Program-made: the position numbers and the translations under genes
Notes under the pieces: model-generated
What the model was told of the DNA's origin: nothing
Seen by the model: the letters and a program-made list of their open reading frames with translations, nothing else
The model's database searches: none
Shown: piece by piece, positions 54,121-62,915 of the stretch
Layout: each line of letters opens with the position of its first letter
How positions within the stretch are numbered: position 1 is the first letter of the stretch
Assembly (NCBI GenBank): GCA_913055635.1
Contig: CAJXLK010000013.1
Location: forward strand, 1-64,000
Source of the DNA: an uncultured Bacteroidota bacterium
Lineage (GTDB): Bacteria > Bacteroidota > Bacteroidia > Bacteroidales > UBA12077
Direction of reading: 5' to 3'
DNA length: 64,000 nucleotides

Positions 54121-54315
54121 TTAGATGCCTTCTCCCTGGGTAAAGTTCATGGTTTGAGCTTTTTGCTGGAGTATGCGGGAGTGGGGCGGGACACTGCGGG
54201 TAAGCCAGACATTGCCCCCGATAATCGATTCAGCCCCGATGGTTACCCGCCCCAGGATGGTGGCCTCGGCATAAACGACCACCTGGTCTTCGACAAAGGG
54301 ATGGCGGGGAATGCC
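54121..54315 (-). pseudogene. cysE: Serine acetyltransferase C-terminal remnant
   Basis: The minus-strand frame after the cysK stop reads [38 protein letters not shown] and [10 protein letters not shown] before the stop at 54121, matching the C-terminal left-handed beta-helix of CysE, which makes O-acetylserine. The first 230 or so residues of CysE are absent and no start codon is available. It directly follows cysK on the same strand, so the pair was probably once a functional cysteine operon. Confidence 0.8.
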
Positions 54316-54330
54316 TTATTTATTAATTTT

Positions 54331-55261
54331 TTAGGTATCAGGATTGTACAGGGCTGTACTCAGATAACGCTCACCCGTATCGCAAACGACAGCCACGATG
54401 TTTTTCCCTCGGTTGGCCTGTCTTTTCCCGATTTGTTTTGCGGCATGGACGATAGCCCCAGACGATATGCCGCTGAAAATGCCTTCATTCCGGGCCATGA
54501 AACGGGCCGTCTCCAGGGCTTGCTCGTCTTCAACGGGAAAGATCTCATCGATAACCGATGTATTGAGTATTTCCGGAACAAATCCGGCTCCAATTCCCTG
54601 TATCTTATGTTTGCCCGGCGCTCCACCTGACAAAACCGGCGAGCCGGCAGGCTCAACCCCGATTACCCGTATGTCGGGGTTCTCTTGCTTGAGTTCTTCC
54701 CCCACTCCGCTTATGGTTCCACCCGTGCCAATCCCGGCCACGAAAATGTCTACCTTCCCCTCGGTGTCATTCCAAACTTCCCGGGCAGTAGTTTTTTTAT
54801 GCATCTCCACGTTGGCCTCGTTGCTGAATTGCATCGGAATATAGGCATTTTCATGAGAAGCAGCCAGTTTGTGGGCTTTTTCAATCGAACCCTTCATGCC
54901 CTCTTCAGCTGGAGTAAGTACGATTTCTGCCCCGAAGGCTTCGATCAGATTGCGCCGCTCCACTGACATGCTCTCGGGCATGGTGACAATGAGCCGGTAA
55001 CCCTTGACAGCCGATGCTATGGCCAATCCAATCCCGGTATTGCCACTGGTCGGTTCAATGATTACCCCCCCCGGGTTGGACCCGCCCCTGCTTTTCGGCA
55101 TCCTCGATCAAAGCATATCCCAGCCAATCCTTTACCGAACTGCCCGGATTGTAATATTCCAGTTTGACCAAAATGTGGGAAACCACTTCCTTGTCCAGCT
55201 TGTTCAGCCTGACCAGTGGCGTGTTCCCTATGAGTTGGGTGACATCCTCTGCAATGCGCAT
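54331..55261 (-). pseudogene. cysK: Cysteine synthase, split by a +1 frameshift in a G8 tract
   Basis: O-acetylserine sulfhydrylase, PLP-dependent. The first part (55055-55261) runs MRIAEDVTQLIGNTPLVRLN to GSSVKDWLGYALIED (PLP lysine in SSVKD; the usual next Arg is Trp). The second part (54331-55080) continues from GVIIEPTSGNTGIGLA to the C-terminus. The frames meet in a run of eight G on the minus strand (55066-55073); removing one G restores VQPGGVIIEPTSG. Both halves are otherwise intact and of normal length. It may be a real inactivation, a slippage-controlled gene, or a sequencing error. Confidence 0.85.
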
Positions 55262-55466
55262 AAATGAATGATGTTTTGGGTTTATAGAATATGTTGAAGC
55301 GGGTAACAGATTTAGGCCCCAATTGTTTGCCAAAGGTTCTGCCTTGTTGTTAAGACGGGGAAAACTTATGGGGCTATTGTCTGTTCCAATAACAAAATAT
55401 TCATAATAAAGTGGTATCTTGTTGGTATATTTGTATATTAAATCTTTTGTTCAAATTCTTTTGCTC

Positions 55467-56273
55467 ATGAAAAAGTACACGTTCATATTACCGGCCATTT
55501 TCATCTTTTTGATGTTGATAAGTTGTACCAATACCCTTCACCAGGTAAGCAGTCAATATCATCGGGGTAGGGTCAAAGTGGATGGTATTTTGGGAGAATG
55601 GAGTGACCAGATGGATTTTGAAACGGACAGCAAGCTATTCTATGGGGTGCAGCACGATTCAGAAAATCTCTACCTGGCATTGCGCACTCCGGATCCGGTT
55701 GTTCAGCGTAAAATCATGGCATTTGGCATGACCCTTTGGTTGGATACCACTGCCGGGCGCAATCAATCGATGGGGCTTCGTTATCCGGTACCCACCAAGG
55801 AAAAACTGCCTCCACCGGAGACGGAGCAGGAGAAGGATTTGCCATTAAGGGCACGGCAGGCCAAGCCGGATGTTTCTCGGCGGTTTTTACATACCACCGA
55901 CAAGCAGCATGTTGTGTTGATCCGGTTTGGGGAGGAAAAGCGTCAGCAACTTGCCTTGAGCGATTCCCTGGATATCCGCGTGGCAGTCAGTACCGATGCG
56001 AAACAGGGTGTTTCCTATGAGGCACAAATCCCTTTTGACCGGATTTATGATGATGTATCTCCCGGGAAAAGAAGGCTCAGTATAGGCATTGTTACCGGCC
56101 ATGTGAAAAACATGGATGACCCCTCCAACAGTTTATGGGGTTCAAATGGCACCATTGGGGGTGGTGGCCGGATGGGAGGAGCCTCCGGCAGCAAAAGGCC
56201 TGCGGACAATAGGGAGACCTTTGGTAAGCCTACTGTGCTGTGGCTGAAAGAATTGGTGTTTGAAAAACCTTAA
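55467..56273 (+). CDS. Lipoprotein with CBM9-like domain
   Basis: 268 residues from ATG 55467, with a lipobox LISC. Residues about 35-230 look like a small CBM9/DOMON-type fold: VDGILGEWSDQMDFETD and SENLYLALRTPDP, then VSYEAQIPFDRIY. The C-terminal stretch is Gly-rich (GTIGGGGRMGGASGS). The function is unknown. It is divergent from cysK and convergent with the DUF5723 gene. Confidence 0.65.
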   Translation: MKKYTFILPAIFIFLMLISCTNTLHQVSSQYHRGRVKVDGILGEWSDQMDFETDSKLFYGVQHDSENLYLALRTPDPVVQRKIMAFGMTLWLDTTAGRNQSMGLRYPVPTKEKLPPPETEQEKDLPLRARQAKPDVSRRFLHTTDKQHVVLIRFGEEKRQQLALSDSLDIRVAVSTDAKQGVSYEAQIPFDRIYDDVSPGKRRLSIGIVTGHVKNMDDPSNSLWGSNGTIGGGGRMGGASGSKRPADNRETFGKPTVLWLKELVFEKP

Positions 56274-56309
56274 TTTATTGCCTTCTTAATTAAGGCCTTT
56301 TGTTTACTC

Positions 56310-57734
56310 CTACCTGATCATGGGTTCATCATCGAGGATTCTGGCCCTGCGGTTACAGCCAAAGACAAAGTTCAGGCCAAACCGAAGGTTGAAAGCCTGG
56401 GTATTCTCGGGCCACAGACCCGCTGAGATGATGTCGCTGACCGTGTAAACCTGAAAAGGTCCGAGTCTTAACCCAAGTCCTACCCCGAGGTTGTTGTAGG
56501 CCCGGTTCATCACCGAATAGCTGGCCGAGAAACTAACCCCGGGAATGGGCCGGGTGTTGGCCGAAAGGGTAAAACTCTGATGAACTTCCCCGGCGAAAAA
56601 ACGGGTTCTGGATACCACTCCGAAATCGACCCGCTCGCTGAGTTGATAATTGCCTCCTATATATATATTGGGGCCCATCAGATGCAGAAATTGTTGGTCG
56701 GAATAAGCAAATTCAATCCGGTTTTTAAGGGAATCGGCCAGTTGTCCCGCCGGGTCAAAATCACTGCTTCCGTTGCCGTTCAATTCAGAGCTGACATCCA
56801 CCCCGGTAAATGAGAACTGCCCGTTTACCGTGTAATTATGTACATAATTGCTGTAGTTGATGAAGCCCAGATCGGTAACACTGGCTGAGACTTCCAGCTC
56901 GTCGGTGATTTGATAGGCCACCCCAAAGTCAAGGGCGATGCCCGGGTTGGCGAACAGATCAGAGACCCCCGGCTTTATTCCATCGACCTGGTCAATATAG
57001 CCCATGCTGTCGGTGGTCACTTCCGCCGGTACTGACCCACGCATATCGATGTCTGAGTTTAAGGACAGGGAATCGCCCGATTGACTGGTGTAAAGCTGGA
57101 GGTTGAAGTCTTTGGACTGTAAATTGGCAATGCCGTTGAGGTATTTCAGGCGCACCCCAAAATCAAGCTTGTCGTCTATTTGTCCGGCATAACCCAGGGA
57201 ATATTCCAGGTGGTGGTTGGAGAAAAAATTAAAATTGCTCATGTCCAGGTTCTTCCCTTTCATCTTTTCATTGCCTTGCAGCAAAAAGGTGACAAAATCC
57301 TTGGGATAGCTAAACTTCAGGGAAGAGCGTTGCTTAACATGGAAGGTGAAGTAACCCGAACCGGCCCGGAACCCGAGGCCGAAAAGGTTGGTGGAAAATT
57401 CCGAGAAAATGGAGTTGGTAGGTTTAAGCTTGTTGAGGAAATTGCCCACATCGGCGTCCGGATGGAGCGGGGTGATCAGCGAGTCGCCGGTGGGCCCTTC
57501 AAATATGACATCGCTGTAGGCGAGGGTATTATTGCCGAGGTTCATGTTCACTTCCGAGAGGCCCGGAAAGGAGATGTATACATTACAGGTTGGCTGGAAA
57601 GCCGGATTCATGAAAGACATCTGGGGGATCCGGGGCATGAAATAGGTGGTATTGGGCTCCTGGGCCCCGGAATAAAGGGCCAGTGAAGAAAACAGTAAAA
57701 GCGTCAATAGGTATTTGGCCTGCTTGGTCATCAT
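56310..57734 (-). CDS. DUF5723 outer-membrane protein
   Basis: 474 residues with a signal peptide (YLLTLLLFSSLALYSGAQ) and a predicted beta-barrel of the FadL/PorV-like kind: NPAFQPTCNVYISFPGLSEVN (about 43-63), YSLGYAGQIDDKLDFGVRL (about 183) and NNLGVGLGLRLGPFQVYTVSD (about 418). The family is Bacteroidetes-restricted with unknown function. It lies 12 nt downstream of a large lipoprotein gene on the same strand, so the two are probably co-transcribed. Confidence 0.75.
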   Translation of the reverse strand: MMTKQAKYLLTLLLFSSLALYSGAQEPNTTYFMPRIPQMSFMNPAFQPTCNVYISFPGLSEVNMNLGNNTLAYSDVIFEGPTGDSLITPLHPDADVGNFLNKLKPTNSIFSEFSTNLFGLGFRAGSGYFTFHVKQRSSLKFSYPKDFVTFLLQGNEKMKGKNLDMSNFNFFSNHHLEYSLGYAGQIDDKLDFGVRLKYLNGIANLQSKDFNLQLYTSQSGDSLSLNSDIDMRGSVPAEVTTDSMGYIDQVDGIKPGVSDLFANPGIALDFGVAYQITDELEVSASVTDLGFINYSNYVHNYTVNGQFSFTGVDVSSELNGNGSSDFDPAGQLADSLKNRIEFAYSDQQFLHLMGPNIYIGGNYQLSERVDFGVVSRTRFFAGEVHQSFTLSANTRPIPGVSFSASYSVMNRAYNNLGVGLGLRLGPFQVYTVSDIISAGLWPENTQAFNLRFGLNFVFGCNRRARILDDEPMIR

Positions 57735-57746
57735 AATGGGGCTTTT

Positions 57747-59912
57747 TTACAAATCCAGTTGGGTTGAGGTTTCAGAAATACCGATGCGAAAATCGAGTGA
57801 ATAATCCGTATAGAAGGTGACCCCTCCATCACCCGGGGTGGCAATGGAAGCTCTGATCACCAGTTGGTTGGTTTGATTGAATTGTTCAATATCACTGGCT
57901 GCAATGTTAAAATAGACCGTGGTTTGGCTGGGGGCAGTCACTTTGCCCGACTGGTCAACTTTGGGGGCTTCAAGCAGGTTGACCGGTTGGTTGTTCTCAT
58001 CGACGGCCTCGAGTTCAAGCAGGTCCTGGTGGGTGGTCGAATCACGGCATATCAGCTTCAGGTCAACGCTGAAGGGAAATTCGTTGGTGAATTGACCAAA
58101 GAGTTTGACCTGCTCTTCAAAATTGATCTCTTCCACATCAAAAGCAAAGGTGTCGCGGTAGGTGACCCCGGAAGTTTCAATTTTCAGGGGCAGGGCCATT
58201 TCCATCCCCATCTGAACGGTTGGGGGGTTGGATAAAAAGTTGCGCCGGGTGGGATCGTCATTGGGGTTGATGGTTCCCTGGCCCTGGAAACTGATGTTTT
58301 CCGGAGGCAGGGAAATGAAGTCCTCCACGGCCGAGTTGGTTTTATCGATGATGATGGTGTCATTGACCGGCTGGTCGGGGAGGGTGGGGTAGTTGAATGA
58401 GAGCAGCCCGTCGGCACCTCCTTCATTGAGGTTTTGCGTTTGACTGCCCGATTGTGCTTCCAGATCCAGGCTGGCCTGGAAGGGAATCCCGATGTTATTG
58501 GTATAGAACAGGCGGATGGAGGGATCGGTAAAGGTGAAATCTCCGCTGATTTTATTAAAAACACTCATGCCCGTTTCAAATTCTTCACGGGGGAAGGAGA
58601 TGGTTTCCTGGCCAAAATAACCGCTGATGTAGTCAGCATCCTGACTGCTCAGGCGGATGGTATAGTTGAAATCCACCTGGTCGCTGGCGTGGTATTCGAC
58701 AAATTCCTGGGAGGCTTCCAGTTTCAGGCCATATTCGACCGGGATGGAATCGGCCCCGTTCAGGAGGGTCTGGGTGTTGTTCAGTTCGATGGATTCATCG
58801 ATCTCGGAGCGGGCCGGAATATTTTGGGTCACGGTCAGGGGAGCGTCGGTATCCCGATCGATGGTTTTGGGAAGGCGGAAATGCAGTTGGGCCGATACAT
58901 CGGTGCTGTTGGTGATGGTATAGTCAATGCTGCCTCCTCGGAGGCGGATGGTATCCAAACGCCTGTCGCCGGAATAGCCGGTGCTGACTTGGGTTGTCTT
59001 GTTGTCCAGGTATTGTTCATTTTCCAGGGCCACCTCTCCGCTTTTGACCTTAAGTTTGCTGGAGGAGGCTTCCAGGCTCAGTTGCTGTTTGTCCAAATCA
59101 ATGGGCACAGCCTCACCTTCACTGCCTTTTGTGCTCAGGGCCAGTTCGCTGATGTAGAGAACCTGCCCGATCTTCCGCCCGGCCAGATTCATCGTTTGTG
59201 TTGCCTGGCCTGCCCCGGCAGGTACCTCTTTGAACTCAAAGTGTTTGAGGTGAACCGTATCCTCCACATAATCCCCTGAAGAAGCCATGATTTGACTGAT
59301 CAGCTGGAATTCTGCTGTTATTTGGACCGGCAGTTCATTGGTCAGGGTCAGCTCGATGCTGCCGCTGTCAATCACGGCGTAACGGAATTGATCGATCAGA
59401 TCTGCTTCATATTCACCTGCAATGGCCATCGAATCCGATTCACTGATTTCCGGAATGGGAATAGAATTTCCGTCGGCCGATTCAATGGTATTGGCCGTAG
59501 AGGTATCAGTGGTAGCCTGGTCGACGATCTGGCCAAAAGTGACCGAAGCCTTCACCGGGCCGAATGCCGGAATGCTTATATTACCCATGGTATAGCCATC
59601 GCTGCCTGATTCATTGATGTCAAAGAAATCATCGCCGGTGTAAGAGAGCAGGCTGTCTTCGCGGTAAACAATTTTCAGATAAGGATCGGCCCCCGACGAG
59701 TCATATTCTACATAACTGTCTTCATTGCCAATTAAATCATCGATCGTAATGGAACCCCTGGCCAGCGGCGCAGAAAATGAAGGGGATACTTCCATGTCGG
59801 TCGATAACCGCTGAAGATCGAACTTGTCCTCTACACACCCCAGTATCCCCGTCAGCATGAGCAGAAGCAATAAAGACAAAATGCTTTGAATTCGCGCTGT
59901 TGTGCTTTTCAT
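57747..59912 (-). CDS. Large lipoprotein of unknown function, partner of DUF5723 gene
   Basis: 721 residues with a lipobox (LTGILGC, Cys about 26). The body is acidic, Thr/Ser-rich and likely an array of beta-sandwich domains; SPSFSAPLARGSITIDDLIG (about 42-61) follows the lipid anchor, a start seen in a group of Bacteroidetes lipoproteins. No catalytic motif is visible. Tight spacing to the DUF5723 gene (12 nt) suggests a two-gene envelope unit, for example surface lipoprotein plus barrel. Function not assigned. Confidence 0.6.
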   Translation of the reverse strand: MKSTTARIQSILSLLLLLMLTGILGCVEDKFDLQRLSTDMEVSPSFSAPLARGSITIDDLIGNEDSYVEYDSSGADPYLKIVYREDSLLSYTGDDFFDINESGSDGYTMGNISIPAFGPVKASVTFGQIVDQATTDTSTANTIESADGNSIPIPEISESDSMAIAGEYEADLIDQFRYAVIDSGSIELTLTNELPVQITAEFQLISQIMASSGDYVEDTVHLKHFEFKEVPAGAGQATQTMNLAGRKIGQVLYISELALSTKGSEGEAVPIDLDKQQLSLEASSSKLKVKSGEVALENEQYLDNKTTQVSTGYSGDRRLDTIRLRGGSIDYTITNSTDVSAQLHFRLPKTIDRDTDAPLTVTQNIPARSEIDESIELNNTQTLLNGADSIPVEYGLKLEASQEFVEYHASDQVDFNYTIRLSSQDADYISGYFGQETISFPREEFETGMSVFNKISGDFTFTDPSIRLFYTNNIGIPFQASLDLEAQSGSQTQNLNEGGADGLLSFNYPTLPDQPVNDTIIIDKTNSAVEDFISLPPENISFQGQGTINPNDDPTRRNFLSNPPTVQMGMEMALPLKIETSGVTYRDTFAFDVEEINFEEQVKLFGQFTNEFPFSVDLKLICRDSTTHQDLLELEAVDENNQPVNLLEAPKVDQSGKVTAPSQTTVYFNIAASDIEQFNQTNQLVIRASIATPGDGGVTFYTDYSLDFRIGISETSTQLDL

Positions 59913-60018
59913 ATAAAGGCAGTTAGCTGGATTTTATCGTTACTTATTGGCCTGTTCCGTGATCATTGGATGAAAAGATTCCCTGATATGCATGTCATTG
60001 GGGATAATCTTCCTCTAC

Positions 60019-62775
60019 TTACTTGCCTATTACGTTATAGTTGGACAAAAAGTTGTATTTATTTCCTACGATCAGGTGAAAATCTTTTCCCGCTTCATCC
60101 AGGTACCCGATGCTGAACGGGGTGCTGCCTTTTAGGGGAAAGCCTTCATAAAGCTGGCCGCTGGGATTTAGCAGGTAAATTTGATTGTCCTGCCTGGAAA
60201 CCACCCCGATTTTACGGTCGTTATAAGCAAAATAAAAGTGAATCGGGCGATCGTTGATGGGGGCCTCGAAAGAATGGGAATAGAGGGTGTTGCCATCCTG
60301 TTCAATGACCTCAAGGGTATTATCATCCAGGAAAATGAAGTCCTTGTAACCATCGCTGTTGATATCCTGATAGTCAAAGTAATGGTTGGAGGAATAGTCA
60401 TTGACTTTTTGGGTATGCACCTGACCGGTAAAATTCACATAACGCACACGGCCCTGAACGTCGGTAGTAACGAGCCTTGCCGGATTGCGGGAGGTCTCGG
60501 GTTCAAGTTTGAACAGGTTGTTTTTCGAGCGGGCAAATTGTTCTTCCGGTCGCACCCTGACTTCGCCCCGCCGGTTGAGAATATATATGCGGTATTTGTC
60601 GGCAAAAGCAATATAATCGCGGGTGTCAACCCGAAAGTGCTGGACTCTTTGGGTAACACGGGTATCCGTCTGATCAAATTCCCATCCCTGGACAATGTCT
60701 CCGTCCTTGTAAAAATCGTAGATTTTTTTGTTGTTACCGGGGATCATAATCCGGTAATCCTTGTTGTTTTCATAGTCAAAAAGCGCCATTGGCGCGGTAG
60801 CTGGAGCAGGCAGTTCTATCGGGTATCGCTCTACATAATTCCCGTTCCGGTCGATCAGATGCATCTTGTGGCGGGTGTTGAACAACATCTGAAGGTTGCC
60901 GTTGCGGTAATAATCAATTTGATAAATCTGCGACATGATGGGCTCATCCAGCTGCTTCTTCCATAAGATGCGCCCGACATTGTTGATCAAATAAATCTTG
61001 TTGTTCAGGTCCTGGACAAAAATATCGTTCTCCCCGGTATGGTGATTGGTTACCAGTGCCGGCTTAAAGTCAGTGGCTGTATCCAGGTGGGTCTCCCAAA
61101 CCGTTTTGGGTTCCTCCTGAATTTTGGGAATGTATTTGATAAACAGATTGTTGTAGCACATTTGGTCGCCGCCCATAAACTGATAAGCCAGGGCCTGAAA
61201 TTTTCTGAAATGTTGAAAATTCTGATCAATCCCTTCCTTGAGGTCATCTCTCAGGAAATTCGCAATGAGTTGGGGCGAACGGTACATATTGGTATAAAAA
61301 TGGAAGTTGGCCTGATGGGACAGGTACTCGGAGAATTTCTTATATTGTGGGTTGTGGTTCAGGGTTTTATTCAAAATGTTTGAGTAGATGAACTCCTTGA
61401 GCATATCGGTTGAATGGGCAAAAACCACGTAATTGTCGAGGATGGTGAAGTATTCGTTTCCAAAACCTTTGAACATACTTCCAAACAACCGGCCAAACAA
61501 ATGATCGATGGGAAGCCGGTAGACCGGGTATTGGGTTTGTTCGTCAATTTTGATTTGCGTTCGATGGGGTTGGTCCTGAGGGGTGGCTTTTTTGCTTAAC
61601 CGGCTCAGTTGATTGCGGGCAATGCGTTGGCCCTTTGTTTTAAGCAGGATGAATGCCTTTTCTCTGGGTTGCTCAACATTGGCATGCAAGAAGGCCAGCC
61701 CCACTTCCTGATGGAACAGCTCGTAGAATTGGCTGGCGGGATTGAATCCGTGTTTGGATTGAATGGATTCAACCCATGCCTTGTACTGATCGAGGGTTTC
61801 ATGTTCGCGGTAAAGGCCATGAAGTTGGCGGCGATAATCTTTCTTGTTGCTCAGGCCCAAAGAGATAAAGGTAGAGGTGTTGGATGGCAATACGCTTGCG
61901 ATCTCGAGCTCTACGGCCTCCTGGTTGGCGAATAGGTCAAGGATTTCGCTCTGTTGGGGATGATCCTTTGAGAATCCGTTCAATAGCAATGCATCTGACT
62001 TGATGTTGATGTCCAGGGCTGACCAGTGGGCAAAATCAGCCATTTCGCCGATGTAATCCCTGAATGGAGAAGCTAAAGGCAGGGCCATCAATTCCGGCAG
62101 GCGGTTAAAGTTGATGTAGAGGTTGGCGACAACATTTTTACCGGCGGTTTCCCGGATCTTCTGAAAGCCCTTTTGGGTAGTCAGGGGATTTTCAACGAAT
62201 GACTGGCGGATGGCCTGCTCAACAAGTAAACTGGAAGGGCTGGCGATTAGGACACCACGGGTAGTGGCATAAGAAAGCACTTGCTTCTTCCCGTTTTCAA
62301 TACTATGGAGTTGAACTTTATTGTAGGTGCGGGTGTTCACTGTGCGCGAACCTGACCGGCCCCATCTTTCCAGGTAGCCTTCCAACTGGTTTTGGTGGCT
62401 TTTGCTTTGCAGATTGAACAGAAAGGTGAATCCAGCCCGGTTTTGTCCCTGTTTCTGGGCTGCAATGATCATCTTCTTATTGTCGAAGGCATTTTTCAGG
62501 CTTTCTTCGTGATTGACCATACTGTCCAGGTAGGCCACCTGATGGGTCAAATCCTCAAGCGGGGCCATTTTTTCCAGCTCATCCCATATCTTGCTCTTAT
62601 TGGTGAGCTGATCCATGAATCGAACCGGATCATCTACATTGATGAAAAAGGCTGTTTCTGTCGGTAACAACCGGGTCATGTTATAATTTGGAACTTGTTG
62701 CCGGTGAAGGTATATGAAAGTGCCCAATCCCCCTAAAATCAAAAAAGCCGCAATAATTGCAATGGTTCTTTTCAT
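60019..62775 (-). CDS. Large membrane-anchored protein: DUF3352-like region plus C-terminal propeller
   Basis: 918 residues, one N-terminal membrane segment (IAIIAAFLILGGLGTFIYL, about 5-23). The N-terminal half (about 30-550) resembles DUF3352-type alpha/beta repeats, for example LLPTETAFFINVDDPVRFMD. The C-terminal third (about 610-918) is a PQQ/FG-GAP-like propeller with repeats such as DLNNKIYLINNVGRILWKK and DINSDGYKDFIFLDDNTLEV. It is probably periplasmic and tethered to the inner membrane. No enzymatic motif is seen. It lies between the lipoprotein gene and the TonB receptor gene. Confidence 0.55.
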   Translation of the reverse strand: MKRTIAIIAAFLILGGLGTFIYLHRQQVPNYNMTRLLPTETAFFINVDDPVRFMDQLTNKSKIWDELEKMAPLEDLTHQVAYLDSMVNHEESLKNAFDNKKMIIAAQKQGQNRAGFTFLFNLQSKSHQNQLEGYLERWGRSGSRTVNTRTYNKVQLHSIENGKKQVLSYATTRGVLIASPSSLLVEQAIRQSFVENPLTTQKGFQKIRETAGKNVVANLYINFNRLPELMALPLASPFRDYIGEMADFAHWSALDINIKSDALLLNGFSKDHPQQSEILDLFANQEAVELEIASVLPSNTSTFISLGLSNKKDYRRQLHGLYREHETLDQYKAWVESIQSKHGFNPASQFYELFHQEVGLAFLHANVEQPREKAFILLKTKGQRIARNQLSRLSKKATPQDQPHRTQIKIDEQTQYPVYRLPIDHLFGRLFGSMFKGFGNEYFTILDNYVVFAHSTDMLKEFIYSNILNKTLNHNPQYKKFSEYLSHQANFHFYTNMYRSPQLIANFLRDDLKEGIDQNFQHFRKFQALAYQFMGGDQMCYNNLFIKYIPKIQEEPKTVWETHLDTATDFKPALVTNHHTGENDIFVQDLNNKIYLINNVGRILWKKQLDEPIMSQIYQIDYYRNGNLQMLFNTRHKMHLIDRNGNYVERYPIELPAPATAPMALFDYENNKDYRIMIPGNNKKIYDFYKDGDIVQGWEFDQTDTRVTQRVQHFRVDTRDYIAFADKYRIYILNRRGEVRVRPEEQFARSKNNLFKLEPETSRNPARLVTTDVQGRVRYVNFTGQVHTQKVNDYSSNHYFDYQDINSDGYKDFIFLDDNTLEVIEQDGNTLYSHSFEAPINDRPIHFYFAYNDRKIGVVSRQDNQIYLLNPSGQLYEGFPLKGSTPFSIGYLDEAGKDFHLIVGNKYNFLSNYNVIGK

Positions 62776-62915
62776 CTTTGTTCAATGATTTGGTTTGAAT
62801 AAAAACGGGTCCCGATTAATCCCTGGGGTAAGATGTGCATCTAATCTTCCATTGGGATTTTCCCTCACAAATATAATGAGATCCGTTCTTGAATCAGCGA
62901 AAAACCACGAAAGAT

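Noticed and set aside
54085-54630. Plus-strand frame of 181 codons
   Set aside because: It is antisense to the cysE remnant and cysK and has no homology.
55262-55333. Longer cysK N-terminus
   Set aside because: Residues before MRIAEDVTQLIGNTP are not part of the family and start from a non-conserved codon.
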